NCBI GenBank assembly: GCA_009783085.1
Contig: WRHU01000005.1
Coordinates: forward strand, 87,177 to 151,176
DNA from: Coriobacteriia bacterium
Lineage (GTDB): Bacteria > Actinomycetota > Coriobacteriia > Coriobacteriales > UBA8131
Length of the DNA stretch: 64,000 bases
Direction: 5' to 3'
How positions within the stretch are numbered: the stretch's first letter is position 1; every line of letters starts with the position of its first letter. Below, piece after piece: positions 53,858 through 62,180 of the stretch. The notes under the pieces are model-generated. The model was not told where the DNA came from. It saw only the letters and a program-made list of their open reading frames with translations, and searched no databases. A program made the position numbers and the translations under genes.

Positions 53858-54214
53858 TTATTTAAGACGGGAAACAAGGAACTTAACTTCGTTGAGCGGT
53901 TCGCCGAGTTCGTGTTCGAGCCTGAGGCGATAATACTCCTGCTGCATTCTGAGCTCGGCTGCCCACGGAGAGCTTTCCACATACACAATGACGGTTCTTT
54001 TTTGTGTATTTTTGATGTGCTCTTTGTGTTTGCTAAACATGATTTTGCAGACGTGTTTTTTTATTTGAGGAGCGGCAACTGCCTCCCATGCACGCTGAAG
54101 TTTGAAGCCTTGGTGGGTTTTTTGGGGCAGAGCGTGGTTAACGCAGCGCTGGATTGCGTCGTCAAGCGTAAGGGCTTCTTTTGCACGGAGGTGGTTGTCT
54201 TTGGGTTTATACAT
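53858..54214 (-). CDS. DUF721 / DciA-like protein
   Basis: 118 residues from ATG 54214 (overlap of 8 bp with recF). The 288-residue track ORF is the same frame extended through recF. KLQRAWEAVAAPQIKKHVCKI...TVIVYVESSPWAAELRMQQEYYRLRLEHELGE carries the family pattern W..vvG..ia.ht.p......L.V.v.ss.Wa.qL. By family knowledge it is associated with loading the replicative helicase, and the recF neighbourhood is typical in Actinobacteria. Confidence 0.85.
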   Translation of the reverse strand: MYKPKDNHLRAKEALTLDDAIQRCVNHALPQKTHQGFKLQRAWEAVAAPQIKKHVCKIMFSKHKEHIKNTQKRTVIVYVESSPWAAELRMQQEYYRLRLEHELGEPLNEVKFLVSRLK

Positions 54215-55622
54215 GAGGCGCTGCCTTGGTTTTTGTTGATGCCTGAGATTTTGTTTTGACGGCGGGTTTGGTAGCTGGCTTTTTGGCTGCCGTTCGTTTT
54301 GTCGCTGTTGTCTTAGCAGCTGGCTTTTTTCTCGTGGTTTTCTTGGGCGCAGGTACAGTTTCTTTGAGCGCTCCCCCACTACCGTCAAGCGGCAGCTGAA
54401 TAATCTGCGCTTCTTTGAGAACCTTCTCGTCAAAATAGCTGAGATTGGTAGTGGTAATAAAGGTCTGCGTGCCCGTGCCAATAAGCTCAAGGAGCAAACG
54501 GCGGCGTTTCTCGTCAAGTTCCGACATAACGTCGTCGAGCAGCAAAAGCGGGTCGGTGCCGGTAAGCTCACGTAAAATCTCAACCTCGGCGATTTTGAGG
54601 GCAAGTGCCAAGGAGCGTTGCTGTCCTTGCGAGCCAAAACGGCGTGCGTCATTGCCGTCGATAAAAAAGCGTATCTCGTCGCGGTGCGGACCAATGAGCG
54701 CCCTGCGCGAGCGAGCCTCTGCAAAGTGATGTTTTTCGAGCAGGCTTACAAAGTGCTCTTCGCTGGTTTGGTTGTTGGTTTGCCTGTTATCTTGCAGAGT
54801 TTGCTCTGCTCGTTTTTCGCCGTTTTCTTCAAAAAAAGCAGGTTGCGGAGCCTTATCCTCTGCGCCTAGTTCAACTTCGGGCAACGCCCCCTCGCTGCTC
54901 GAGTAGCTCTCGGGCCGCTCGTTTTTTTCATCAAGCAGCTGCCAGGAGGGAACATACTCGGCACTAAAACTTTCTTTGGGAGCAATTTGATGATACACCT
55001 CTGCCGCTTTTTCTCTCATTTTTTCAAAGAGTGAACGGCGGTGTTCCAACAAGGAACTGCCAAGTTTTGCAAGGTTGCGATTCCACGAGGCAAGAATATG
55101 TTGGTCGGTGTATCCGTCGCGCAAAAGAGCGTTTTTTTGCTTGACCACCCGGGTGTATTCTTGCTTGATGTCAACAAAAGTACGCGAGAGTTGGCAACCA
55201 AGATTGTCAATACAAAGCCGCCGAAACTCGGCAGGACCTTGGATAATTTGTAGATCGCTGGGGGTAAATAACACCGCCGGCAACAAACCTAACAAGTCGC
55301 GTGTTTTTTTTGGTTTCTCGTTGTACTGATAAAAGCGTTTGTTGTCTTTAATTTCAAGACTTGTGTTGTTCTCGCAGCCGTTTGCCTCATACACCAAGCT
55401 TATGTGCGCTTGTTCCTCCCCTTTTTGCACTACGTCGCGCCAGGCGGGTTTTCTAAAAGAATCCATGGTGCTCAGCAGCTGGATACCTTCAATGATGTTT
55501 GTTTTGCCCAGCGCATTATCACCCACAATAATGACAAGGCGGGCAAGCTCACCAAGCTCGAGTTTTGAATAATTTCGAAAACGAGAAAACTCGATAGATT
55601 TTACGGCAACACTTTTATTCAT
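54207..55622 (-). CDS. recF: DNA replication and repair protein RecF, with insert and H1-like tail
   Basis: 471 residues, about 100 more than usual. ABC-type core: RFRNYSKLELGE, VGDNALGKTNIIEGIQLLST (Walker A), LFTPSDLQIIQGPAEFRRLCID, RRALIGPHRDEIRFFIDGN, SQGQQRSLALALKIAEVE (signature) and LLLDDVMSELDEKRR (Walker B). Two additions: an acidic/polar insert at about 225-305 (SYSSSEGALPEVELGAEDKA), and a basic C-terminal tail (TRKKPAAKTTATKRTAAKKP), like histone H1. Starts 13 bp after dnaN. Confidence 0.94.
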   Translation of the reverse strand: MNKSVAVKSIEFSRFRNYSKLELGELARLVIIVGDNALGKTNIIEGIQLLSTMDSFRKPAWRDVVQKGEEQAHISLVYEANGCENNTSLEIKDNKRFYQYNEKPKKTRDLLGLLPAVLFTPSDLQIIQGPAEFRRLCIDNLGCQLSRTFVDIKQEYTRVVKQKNALLRDGYTDQHILASWNRNLAKLGSSLLEHRRSLFEKMREKAAEVYHQIAPKESFSAEYVPSWQLLDEKNERPESYSSSEGALPEVELGAEDKAPQPAFFEENGEKRAEQTLQDNRQTNNQTSEEHFVSLLEKHHFAEARSRRALIGPHRDEIRFFIDGNDARRFGSQGQQRSLALALKIAEVEILRELTGTDPLLLLDDVMSELDEKRRRLLLELIGTGTQTFITTTNLSYFDEKVLKEAQIIQLPLDGSGGALKETVPAPKKTTRKKPAAKTTATKRTAAKKPATKPAVKTKSQASTKTKAAPHV

Positions 55623-55635
55623 GCTTTTGTTCGTA

Positions 55636-56736
55636 CTAATCGAGGCGAACGGGCATGGTTAAGTAGAAGTAGTAGTCGCTGTCTATGGTTTTGAAAATAC
55701 CCGGCTTGAGCGAGGTTTGCGCTTCAAACAACACTTCATCGGTATCTATGGCAGCAAGCCCATCCATGATGTATTGATGATTAAAGCCTATCTCAAGACC
55801 CTCCCCTTCTACCGTAGCATTAAGTTTTTCTGCCGATGAACCAACTTCTTGCGACTGAGTGGTTATTTCTAACAACTGCCCGTCGGGATCAACAATAAAA
55901 CGCACCGACCCGTGGGCTTGGGCAAGTACGGCAGCGCGGCGCACAGCTTCATACAACTCAGCAGTGTTGAGCTTTACCGAAACTAAGCGTTGCTGCGGAA
56001 TAATTTGCTCGTAGTTAGGATAACTGCCCTCGATTTTTCTTGAAACAAAGGTGGTTGTTCCAAACTTAAAGAGTATTTGATTTTCTGATTCACCAATGAG
56101 GAGTTTTTCTTCCTCGTTGGCAAGACGGCTTACTTCTTCAAAAATAGCGCCGGGAACAATGAGATCAAGCGTTTCACCTAAAGCTTCGTCAAGATTAAAA
56201 CGCGAAACAGCCAAACGGTAGGAATCGGTTGCAACAAGCTGGAGCGTTTTTTCCTCAGCTTTGAGATAAATGCCCGTTAACACCGCCCGAGATTCATCGC
56301 GCGACACCGCTTTATATACCTTTTTGACTGCTTCTGCCACCACTTTTGTGGGAAGTTGCAGTGAGCGCTCCGTAACAATACTCGGAAAACTGGGGTAGTC
56401 AACGGGATCCATAGTGGTAATACTAAAAGAGGAATCCAGGCAGGTAATAAGGAGGGTATTATCTTTTTGTTCCAGTGTTATGGCTGCCTCGGGCAAACTT
56501 TTGATGATGTCACTAAAAAGTTTGCCAGGAACAACCGTAGCACCGCGTTGTTCAATAAGTGCTTCTGCAATATGTTTTATAGATATTTCAAGATCGGTTG
56601 TTTGAAATATAACACCATCGATAGTTGTTTCGATATAGATGCCAGAAAAAACGGGAAGCGTTGAGCGCGACGACATTCCCTTAGAAACAACGTTGATAAT
56701 TTGGAGGAGCCTATTTTTTTCAATTACAAATCTCAT
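55636..56736 (-). CDS. dnaN: DNA polymerase III subunit beta (sliding clamp)
   Basis: 366 residues, usual length. Three clamp domains: MRFVIEKNRLLQIINVVSKG, STLPVFSGIYIETT, IIKSLPEAAITLEQKDNTLLI, LQLVATDSYRLAVSRFNLDE and a C-terminal YYFYLTMPVRLD, matching the family end (y.yl.mPmrl). ATG 56736 after GGAAGTGAAGAACC. Confidence 0.97.
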   Translation of the reverse strand: MRFVIEKNRLLQIINVVSKGMSSRSTLPVFSGIYIETTIDGVIFQTTDLEISIKHIAEALIEQRGATVVPGKLFSDIIKSLPEAAITLEQKDNTLLITCLDSSFSITTMDPVDYPSFPSIVTERSLQLPTKVVAEAVKKVYKAVSRDESRAVLTGIYLKAEEKTLQLVATDSYRLAVSRFNLDEALGETLDLIVPGAIFEEVSRLANEEEKLLIGESENQILFKFGTTTFVSRKIEGSYPNYEQIIPQQRLVSVKLNTAELYEAVRRAAVLAQAHGSVRFIVDPDGQLLEITTQSQEVGSSAEKLNATVEGEGLEIGFNHQYIMDGLAAIDTDEVLFEAQTSLKPGIFKTIDSDYYFYLTMPVRLD

Positions 56737-57113
56737 GGTTCTTCACTTCCCTATCTCTTGGTTTTTATTTTTTTAAGGTTTGTTGCTTTCGACTGAAATT
56801 GAGAGCAACTTTTATTTTTACGTTTGGTGGTACTGGATGGAGCTTTTGGTAGTGCGGTGGTAGAAATTTTGCTTGTTCTTTTTATTACATAAATATAATA
56901 ACTAATAGTAGTAATAAGTCTTGTGAAACATTGGGAAAACTTGCGTTTTTACTTGTCAATGACCGCGTATCTCTTGTTAGTAAGGTGTAAAAAATTTTGC
57001 GGGTAGTTCACAGGAACAGACGTTTGTGGGTTGGTTATCCTCATGTTGGGGTTGTTTTTTCACAATTTAGTCACGAGATGTTCAAACCACGTTTTGTTTA
57101 AGGTTAGCTTGTT
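56737..57113. other. dnaA-dnaN intergenic region
   Basis: 377 bp, AT-rich. A hairpin GTTGCTTTC/GAGAGCAAC (56782-56809) is followed on plus by TTTTATTTTTA. A DnaA-box-like TTATCCTCA is at about 57037. No gene supported; it may be a second cluster of origin or autoregulatory sites. Confidence 0.5.
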
Positions 57114-58790
57114 TTAATTCATAATTAACTCCGCGAGGCGTTCAATTTCAATTTTACGGTTGATGTCTTTCATTATTTTTTGTTCAATGTTGCGGTGTGC
57201 ATAAAGGACCGAGGTATGGTCTTTTCCGCCAAACATTTTTCCTATTTCTGGGAAAGATTTAGTGGTAAGACGGCGTGAAAGATACATGGCAACTTGACGG
57301 GGGAACGAGATATTTTTTGAGCGACGTGAGCCCACCATGTCGGCATGACTGATGCCATAGTGATTTTCAACGACGCGCTGAATTGAGCGCACGTCAATTT
57401 GTTTGAGGTCGTTATGGAGAAAAACGGTGCCGACGATTTGTTCTGCTGCTTCTATGGTAATTTGTGTGTTTTTCTCGTCGCCTGCGTGATGTGCAATGTA
57501 ACCAACAATGGTTGAAGTTGCGCCTTCAAGTTCGCGGATATTTGAGCTTGAAAGTCCAATGATATGGTCGGCGACCTCTTGAGGAACGTTAATCTCGTCA
57601 ACGCCAAACTGATAACAGTAGTATTTGATAAGGTTGTTAAAGATAGCCATTTTCATCTCAAAGCTTGGTGGTTGGATTCCTGCGGTAAGGCCTTGGGCAA
57701 AACGGCTTGCAAAACGCTCATCCAAATTAAGCTCGTTAGGAGCGCGGTCTGCACTGAGAACAATTTGTTTGTGCTGGGCAATAAAGAGGTTAAAAATGTC
57801 AAAGAGTGCGTTGGTGGTTGATTCTTTGCCCTCGAGGTATTGGACATCATCTAATAAGAGTACGTCGCACATGTGGTATTTGATGCGAAAGTCGGTGAGG
57901 TCTTTGTTAATAGAAGCCATCGCTGAGGTAAAGTCGTTGACGAACTCTGAGGTTTGAGCAAAGACGACTTTGCGCTCAGGGTGATAGCGGTTGATGTAAT
58001 CTTTGATGGCGAGCAAGAGGTGCGTTTTACCCAAACCTGAACGCCCATATATAAAGAGTGGATTAAAGCGCAAGCCGGGCATTTCTGCCACCCCTTGAGA
58101 AGCTGAGAAAGCAAAGTCGTTGCTTGACCCAACAATGTAGGTGTCAAAAGTTTTCTCGCTGTGGGACGCTTGGGCTGGGGTTGCTTGGGTTTGCTGGGCT
58201 TGTTGTTGTTGTGATCGCTGCGTTTGTTGAGATTGTTGTGTGCCCTGAGTTTCTTGGCGTGCAGCGGACAAGGCAGAAGTAACCGAGGGCATGTCGGCAG
58301 GGATATCAACGGGGGTGTTGGTTGGCGTGCTTATAGGCATGGCGGCGGGTGCAGTGGTATTTTGCTGTGCCGGTTGCGGTGTTTGTGTTGGTTGCGCCTG
58401 TTGTATTGGTTGCTGAGCTGCCGGTTGTTGTTGAACCGGCTGCTGATTTTGCTCGGCAAGTTGCGCTGCTTGCTGGGCAGCTTGTTGTTGCGCCTGCTGT
58501 TGAATAGCAGAAGGCGCTGGCATCGACGCCTCATCTAAAATGACGATGTTGATGTTTCTTTGCGAGCCAAGCGTGCTAACAATCGCCTCGTCAATAAATG
58601 AAAGATACCGAGCCTCAATCCATTGCTTTGCAAACGCAAGCTCAGTTACCACCGTTAGAGTTGTTTCGTCCAAGTCTTGCGGAACAAGGTAGGAAAGATA
58701 CGCCTCGGCGGCGGGGTTATTGGTTTCTTGTCGGCCCAAAAGGTTTTTGTAAACCTGGTCCCACAAGGTGGTTGCTTCAAGCTGTCCCAT
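57114..58790 (-). CDS. dnaA: Chromosomal replication initiator DnaA
   Basis: 558 residues, about 100 above the usual size. Domain I (1-85, LWDQVYKNLLGRQ...). Domain II (about 90-215) is a Gln/Pro/Ala/Thr-rich linker (QQQAQQQAAQQAAQLAEQNQ). Domain III AAA+: NPLFIYGRSGLGKTHLLLAI (Walker A), CDVLLLDDVQYLEGK (Walker B), DERFASRFAQGL (arginine finger region). Domain IV: SRRSKNISFPRQVAMYLSRR...FGGKDHTSVLYAHRNI for DnaA-box binding. ATG 58790 after AAAGGCGCGTTAC. Confidence 0.97.
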   Translation of the reverse strand: MGQLEATTLWDQVYKNLLGRQETNNPAAEAYLSYLVPQDLDETTLTVVTELAFAKQWIEARYLSFIDEAIVSTLGSQRNINIVILDEASMPAPSAIQQQAQQQAAQQAAQLAEQNQQPVQQQPAAQQPIQQAQPTQTPQPAQQNTTAPAAMPISTPTNTPVDIPADMPSVTSALSAARQETQGTQQSQQTQRSQQQQAQQTQATPAQASHSEKTFDTYIVGSSNDFAFSASQGVAEMPGLRFNPLFIYGRSGLGKTHLLLAIKDYINRYHPERKVVFAQTSEFVNDFTSAMASINKDLTDFRIKYHMCDVLLLDDVQYLEGKESTTNALFDIFNLFIAQHKQIVLSADRAPNELNLDERFASRFAQGLTAGIQPPSFEMKMAIFNNLIKYYCYQFGVDEINVPQEVADHIIGLSSSNIRELEGATSTIVGYIAHHAGDEKNTQITIEAAEQIVGTVFLHNDLKQIDVRSIQRVVENHYGISHADMVGSRRSKNISFPRQVAMYLSRRLTTKSFPEIGKMFGGKDHTSVLYAHRNIEQKIMKDINRKIEIERLAELIMN

Positions 58791-58890
58791 GTAACGCGCC
58801 TTTCTTTGTTAATCCTTTGCGTGCGCCAGCGGCACGGGGTAAAGGGTGTACGTCGTTTGGTGTGGGTCACCACTGCGGCGCACGGGTTAG

Positions 58891-59898
58891 TTATGTGTGC
58901 AAGCTCTGCGCTTGGATATACGCAAGCCCGCTGTTTGAGAGAATCCGTTTTTTACTTGCCGAAGTTTCTACCAGACCGAGCTGCTCAAGCCGCTGCAGCA
59001 GACGGGTTGCCGTTGGAGCACTGACCCCGAGGGGCTCGACTAAATCTCCCGAACCAACCGTTCCTTCTTGATACAGGAGAAAGAGTGCTTTTTCTTCTCG
59101 CTTTTTAAGCTGGATGGGAGGAATATGAGTTGGGGTGGGGGGTGAAGCCGGGGGTGAAGCTTGAGGAGGCATTGCTTGCAGGGCTGCTTGTGGTGTTGCT
59201 TGGAGCGCTGCTGCTGCGTGCGGTGCGACGGTTGTTGCTGTCGCATTTGGGGCAACGGCTGTTGCAGTAGTGCTGGGCGCAACAACTCCTGTTGCTGTGC
59301 TCGGCACAACGGGCACAACCGACAAGGTGATAACCGTTCCGTCAACAGCATTGTCATCAACGGTGAGAAACCCGTCTGAGCGTCCCAGATATTCGCAGAC
59401 GATAGGAAAGCCTGAGCCAACCCCTCTAATATACTGCTTCATGCTTGTGGTAGCCGAACTAATGCCGGGCTGCAAAACGAGATCTTTTTTCTCGATACCC
59501 GGGCCTTGGTCGGCAAAACGAACCGTGTTGCCGCCGTTGAGAACCGACACCGTACATTCTTTGAAATCGGCGTGAATAAAGTTTTCGGCGATTTCTCGAA
59601 TAACCGTGTAGGGAAGGCTCCCCCCTTGCGTGCGTGCATTTTCATAGGTGGTAACGGTGATGTCCTCGATGAACTCAGGAATCGCCGTTGGTTGTATGTC
59701 AATAATGCGGGGAGAGGAGAGCAGGTCGTCGTAGACGGCGACGCGGGCAGAGATTGCCGTTGCGGTTTCTGCGCTTCTATCGTTTTTTGTGGTGCTGGTG
59801 TTATCCGTGATAGTGGTGCTTTCTGCAACTTCTGCAACTTCTGCAACTTCTGCAACGTTGTTTTCGATGGTCGCTTCGCTCTGATGAGCAACAGTCAT
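58891..59898 (-). CDS. GHKL ATPase - winged-helix protein next to oriC, function unknown
   Basis: 335 residues; ATG 59898 after GAGGAGCC. N-terminal repeat AEVAEVAEVAES (from a 9-bp DNA repeat), then an HATPase_c domain (about 65-200): N box REIAENFIHADF, FADQGPGIEKKDL (G1), GISSAT and YIRGVGSGFPIVCEYLGRS (G2). A Thr/Ala/Pro-rich linker (about 200-265) leads to a C-terminal winged helix, KALFLLYQEGTVGSGDLVEP...SAPTATRLLQRLEQLGLVE, MarR-like. No His kinase dimer domain is present. Divergently placed at the origin, 100 bp upstream of dnaA in the same direction. A role in controlling initiation or dnaA expression is only a guess. Confidence 0.75.
   Translation of the reverse strand: MTVAHQSEATIENNVAEVAEVAEVAESTTITDNTSTTKNDRSAETATAISARVAVYDDLLSSPRIIDIQPTAIPEFIEDITVTTYENARTQGGSLPYTVIREIAENFIHADFKECTVSVLNGGNTVRFADQGPGIEKKDLVLQPGISSATTSMKQYIRGVGSGFPIVCEYLGRSDGFLTVDDNAVDGTVITLSVVPVVPSTATGVVAPSTTATAVAPNATATTVAPHAAAALQATPQAALQAMPPQASPPASPPTPTHIPPIQLKKREEKALFLLYQEGTVGSGDLVEPLGVSAPTATRLLQRLEQLGLVETSASKKRILSNSGLAYIQAQSLHT
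59820..59861. repeat. 9-bp tandem repeat (ACTTCTGCA), four to five copies
   Basis: TTCTGCAACTTCTGCAACTT: an intragenic repeat encoding EVAEVAEVAE near the start of the GHKL protein. Confidence 0.85.
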
Positions 59899-60480
59899 GG
59901 CTCCTCCTCTCTGAAAGAAAAAGTGAAATCAACAGGTTTTTCCACAGAAACGAAAGTAAAAAGTGGAAAACTCTGTAAAATTTTCTTGATAAAACCCCTG
60001 AATAACCCCGCCTCCATAAATGCAGTGAAAACTGGTGAAAAAAAGACACGGGGATTTATCAGGGTGTTTTCGAATTTTTGCAAGTATTTCACAATTGTTG
60101 AAAAATGTGTGAAAAAATGAAATCTGGTGAAATTGTGTTGTGGATATTTGCATACATTTGGTGGGATATTTTTGTATCCTGTGTAAATTGCTCTTATTAA
60201 CAACACGATTTGCTTATTCTATGTTGTTAGACAAAACACAGATTAAGTTTTAGAAACTTCGTTGTTAAAAACTGATTCTATTCTCAAGGTTCTTTTGCAA
60301 AAGTGCAGATAAAAAGCACTTTTTATAAATAGTTAGGGTATGAATGATGCCACATTTTTTGAGCTTGTCAACAGGAAAAAATGTTCGTTTTTTTCGAGTT
60401 TTCCACAAGTCTTTTCTGTAATCATTCGGTTTTCCACATTTTCCACAGGCAAAAAAGTGAAATATAAAAAAATGTGAAAT
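59899..60480. other. Probable chromosomal origin (oriC)
   Basis: AT-rich, gene-free, between the dnaA side (minus) and rpmH side (plus). DnaA-box-like TTTTCCACA occurs at 59938-59946, 60399-60407, 60430-60438 and 60439-60447, with variants AGTGGAAAA (about 59960) and TGTGGATAT (about 60138). A series of GTGAAA motifs (for example GTGAAAACTGGTGAAAAAA) lies between. The last two boxes abut head to tail. Strand polarity of genes switches here. Confidence 0.8.
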
Positions 60481-60573
60481 TATTTTGACAATTTTACCTT
60501 TTCGCTCCCCTTTTTCAAATTATTTGAAAAATGAGGCGAAAAACAGGGAAAACTTGACAAAAATGCAGGCGAA

Positions 60574-60649
60574 CCGTTGGGTCGGCGGTATTACCCTTGA
60601 GTGGCAGCATAACCCTTGGGCCGGCAGCATGATCCTTGGTCTGGTAGCC
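60574..60649. repeat. Four-copy 19-20 bp tandem repeat
   Basis: CCGTTGGGTCGGCGGTATTA, CCCTTGAGTGGCAGCATAA, CCCTTGGGCCGGCAGCATGA, TCCTTGGTCTGGTAGCC. An iteron-like array just outside the AT-rich origin. Confidence 0.75.
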
Positions 60650-60707
60650 TCCCTCCCCCGCTCCGAAAGTAAATCCCAAAAAAATCCAAATAATTTGCGC
60701 TGCTCTG

Positions 60708-60737
60708 TTGACAAAACTACAGGAAAACCGATACAAT
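60708..60737 (+). promoter_or_regulatory. Promoter of rpmH-rnpA
   Basis: TTGACA, an 18-bp spacer and TACAAT, followed by a leader of about 230 bp to rpmH. Confidence 0.65.
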
Positions 60738-60975
60738 CTGGTGTTCGCACAAAAAGGTACTGCTTTTGTGTGCCTTGAGTGTGCGTAAGTGTGTGCTCGT
60801 ATGCGTGGCTGTGGGTGGCTTATGCAGAGCTGTGAGTGGGTGTTAGCCAGCAAAAATGCGTTGCGCGCACCGAAATGTTCGTTATGTTGTTGTAGGTTGG
60901 GTGGCCAAGCGGTGCTGCAAAAGCGCACCAAAACGCCAAGAAGCCTGCCTCACTATAAGACTAAAGGAATGAATG

Positions 60976-61110
60976 ATGAAAAGAACGTATCAACCAAATA
61001 CGCGCAAGCGTGCAAAATGTCACGGCTTTAGGTCGAGAATGTCTACTAAGGGCGGCCGTGCGGTTCTTTCTGCGCGCCGTGCTAAGGGTCGCAAGCGTCT
61101 GTGCGTGTAA
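60976..61110 (+). CDS. rpmH: 50S ribosomal protein L34
   Basis: 44 residues, too short for the ORF track. [20 protein letters not shown]...[18 protein letters not shown] fits L34 throughout. AAAGGAATGA precedes; an ATG directly before (60973) is also possible. First gene of the classic rpmH-rnpA-yidD-yidC-jag cluster. Confidence 0.97.
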   Translation: MKRTYQPNTRKRAKCHGFRSRMSTKGGRAVLSARRAKGRKRLCV

Positions 61111-61138
61111 GCCCTGCGTAGGCTGTGCGTAGACAGGC

Positions 61139-61498
61139 ATGAAGGGCACGATTAAATCCAGTAGCGAAATGGCTCTTTTGTTTGAGCGCGGAAGACGAAT
61201 TAACACTGCTAGCATACTAGCATTAGTTTTGGAAACGGACAATTCTCTTTCGAGCCCGCCCAGCGGTTCTCAAAACAAAACGTCAGGCAGAATAGCAGTT
61301 GTAGCTGGTAAGCGCCTTGGAAGCGCACCGCAAAGGAGCACGGCTAAGCGAAAAATACGCGAGGCGGCTCGTTTGGCGGGGTTTCCTCGGCAAGGCTTTG
61401 ACATAGTTTTTGTGGCTCGAGATGCTCTTTTGAGTGCCGAGTTTTCAAAAATTAGAAAAGATATGGACACGATTGCCGCGCGCATGGAGAAAAAGTAG
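61139..61498 (+). CDS. rnpA: Ribonuclease P protein component
   Basis: 119 residues, 28 bp after rpmH. TIKSSSEMALLFERGRRINT (the usual rl....eF..vf..G), IAVVAGKRLGSAPQRSTAKRKIREAAR with the RNR-type motif (KRKIRE) and FDIVFVARDALLSAEF. A short Ser/Pro-rich insert (DNSLSSPPSGSQNK) widens the loop. It partners the RNase P RNA in tRNA 5' processing. Confidence 0.95.
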   Translation: MKGTIKSSSEMALLFERGRRINTASILALVLETDNSLSSPPSGSQNKTSGRIAVVAGKRLGSAPQRSTAKRKIREAARLAGFPRQGFDIVFVARDALLSAEFSKIRKDMDTIAARMEKK

Positions 61499-61655
61499 CA
61501 CTTGCATGAGCGGCATGAACAACGTTCGTATGAGCAGGCTGGCGATACACGGTAGCACGGTAGGCAAAAAGGTAATCGAACGTGTAACTAATAGTGTAAC
61601 TAAAAGTGTAACCATAGACGAAGCCAAGGTGTGAGCATGATAAATAGGGTGCGAC
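61499..61655. other. rnpA-yidD spacer with GTAACTA repeats
   Basis: 157 bp; three copies of AGTGTAACTA-like sequence (61585-61615). An in-frame ATG at about 61506 opens a 43-codon ORF without SD, and I do not call it a gene. Confidence 0.45.
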
Positions 61656-61961
61656 ATGAGCAAGACAGGTAACGTGAGCAACGAGGATACAGCGGGCGAG
61701 GTAGATAAAATGGGCAAAGTAGGCAAAGCGCTGAGGTTCGTACGTGATATACCGCGCAAGACTGCCGTTGGGCTTATCCGTTTTTATAGTCGGGCAATTT
61801 CACCGGCGCTCCCGCCCTCGTGCCGCTTTTTGCCAACGTGCTCAGAGTATGCTTTGACGGCGTTTCAGCGTTACGGATTTTTGAAGGGCTTTGTTTTGTC
61901 CGTCAAGCGCATTGGACGGTGTCACCCGTGGAACCCCGGAGGGTATGATCCTGTTCCCTAG
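61656..61961 (+). CDS. yidD: Membrane protein insertion efficiency factor YidD
   Basis: 101 residues. The N-terminal 25 residues are a non-conserved polar stretch; then [41 protein letters not shown] and [16 protein letters not shown], with the three conserved cysteines. By family knowledge it supports YidC, which is encoded next but one gap away (219 bp with GTGACCGAGCGG repeats). Confidence 0.95.
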   Translation: MSKTGNVSNEDTAGEVDKMGKVGKALRFVRDIPRKTAVGLIRFYSRAISPALPPSCRFLPTCSEYALTAFQRYGFLKGFVLSVKRIGRCHPWNPGGYDPVP

Positions 61962-62180
61962 GGCTTAAGATTTCGAGGTTTGAGTTCGAGGTTATGTGGT
62001 TTTGAGCAAGTGTGACCGAGCGGTAGCCAGTAGAGTCAAGTGCAAGCAGGCGTGATTAAGTATGACCGAGCGGCAGCCCGCAGTGGCTTAACACTGACGT
62101 ACGATACTAACGTACGAGCAAGGTGTGTGAGCAAGGTGCTGCGAGTGGCCGTGTAATAATCGAGTGACTGGAGGACTTCT

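Larger units (their letters stand above)
60481..60975. other. Gene-free region between oriC and rpmH
   Basis: No supported gene (ORFs 60485-60778, 60515-60931 and 60789-61031 are rejected). From 60574 to 60649 there are four imperfect tandem copies of a 19-20 bp unit (CCCTTGGGCCGGCAGCATAA). The rpmH promoter is at 60708-60737. Confidence 0.65.

Noticed and set aside
60485-61031. ORFs between oriC and rpmH on both strands
   Set aside because: They cover tandem repeats and the rpmH promoter, and show no protein-like composition.
61434-61634. Small ORF between rnpA and yidD
   Set aside because: It overlaps rnpA, has no SD and is made of GTAACTA-type repeats.
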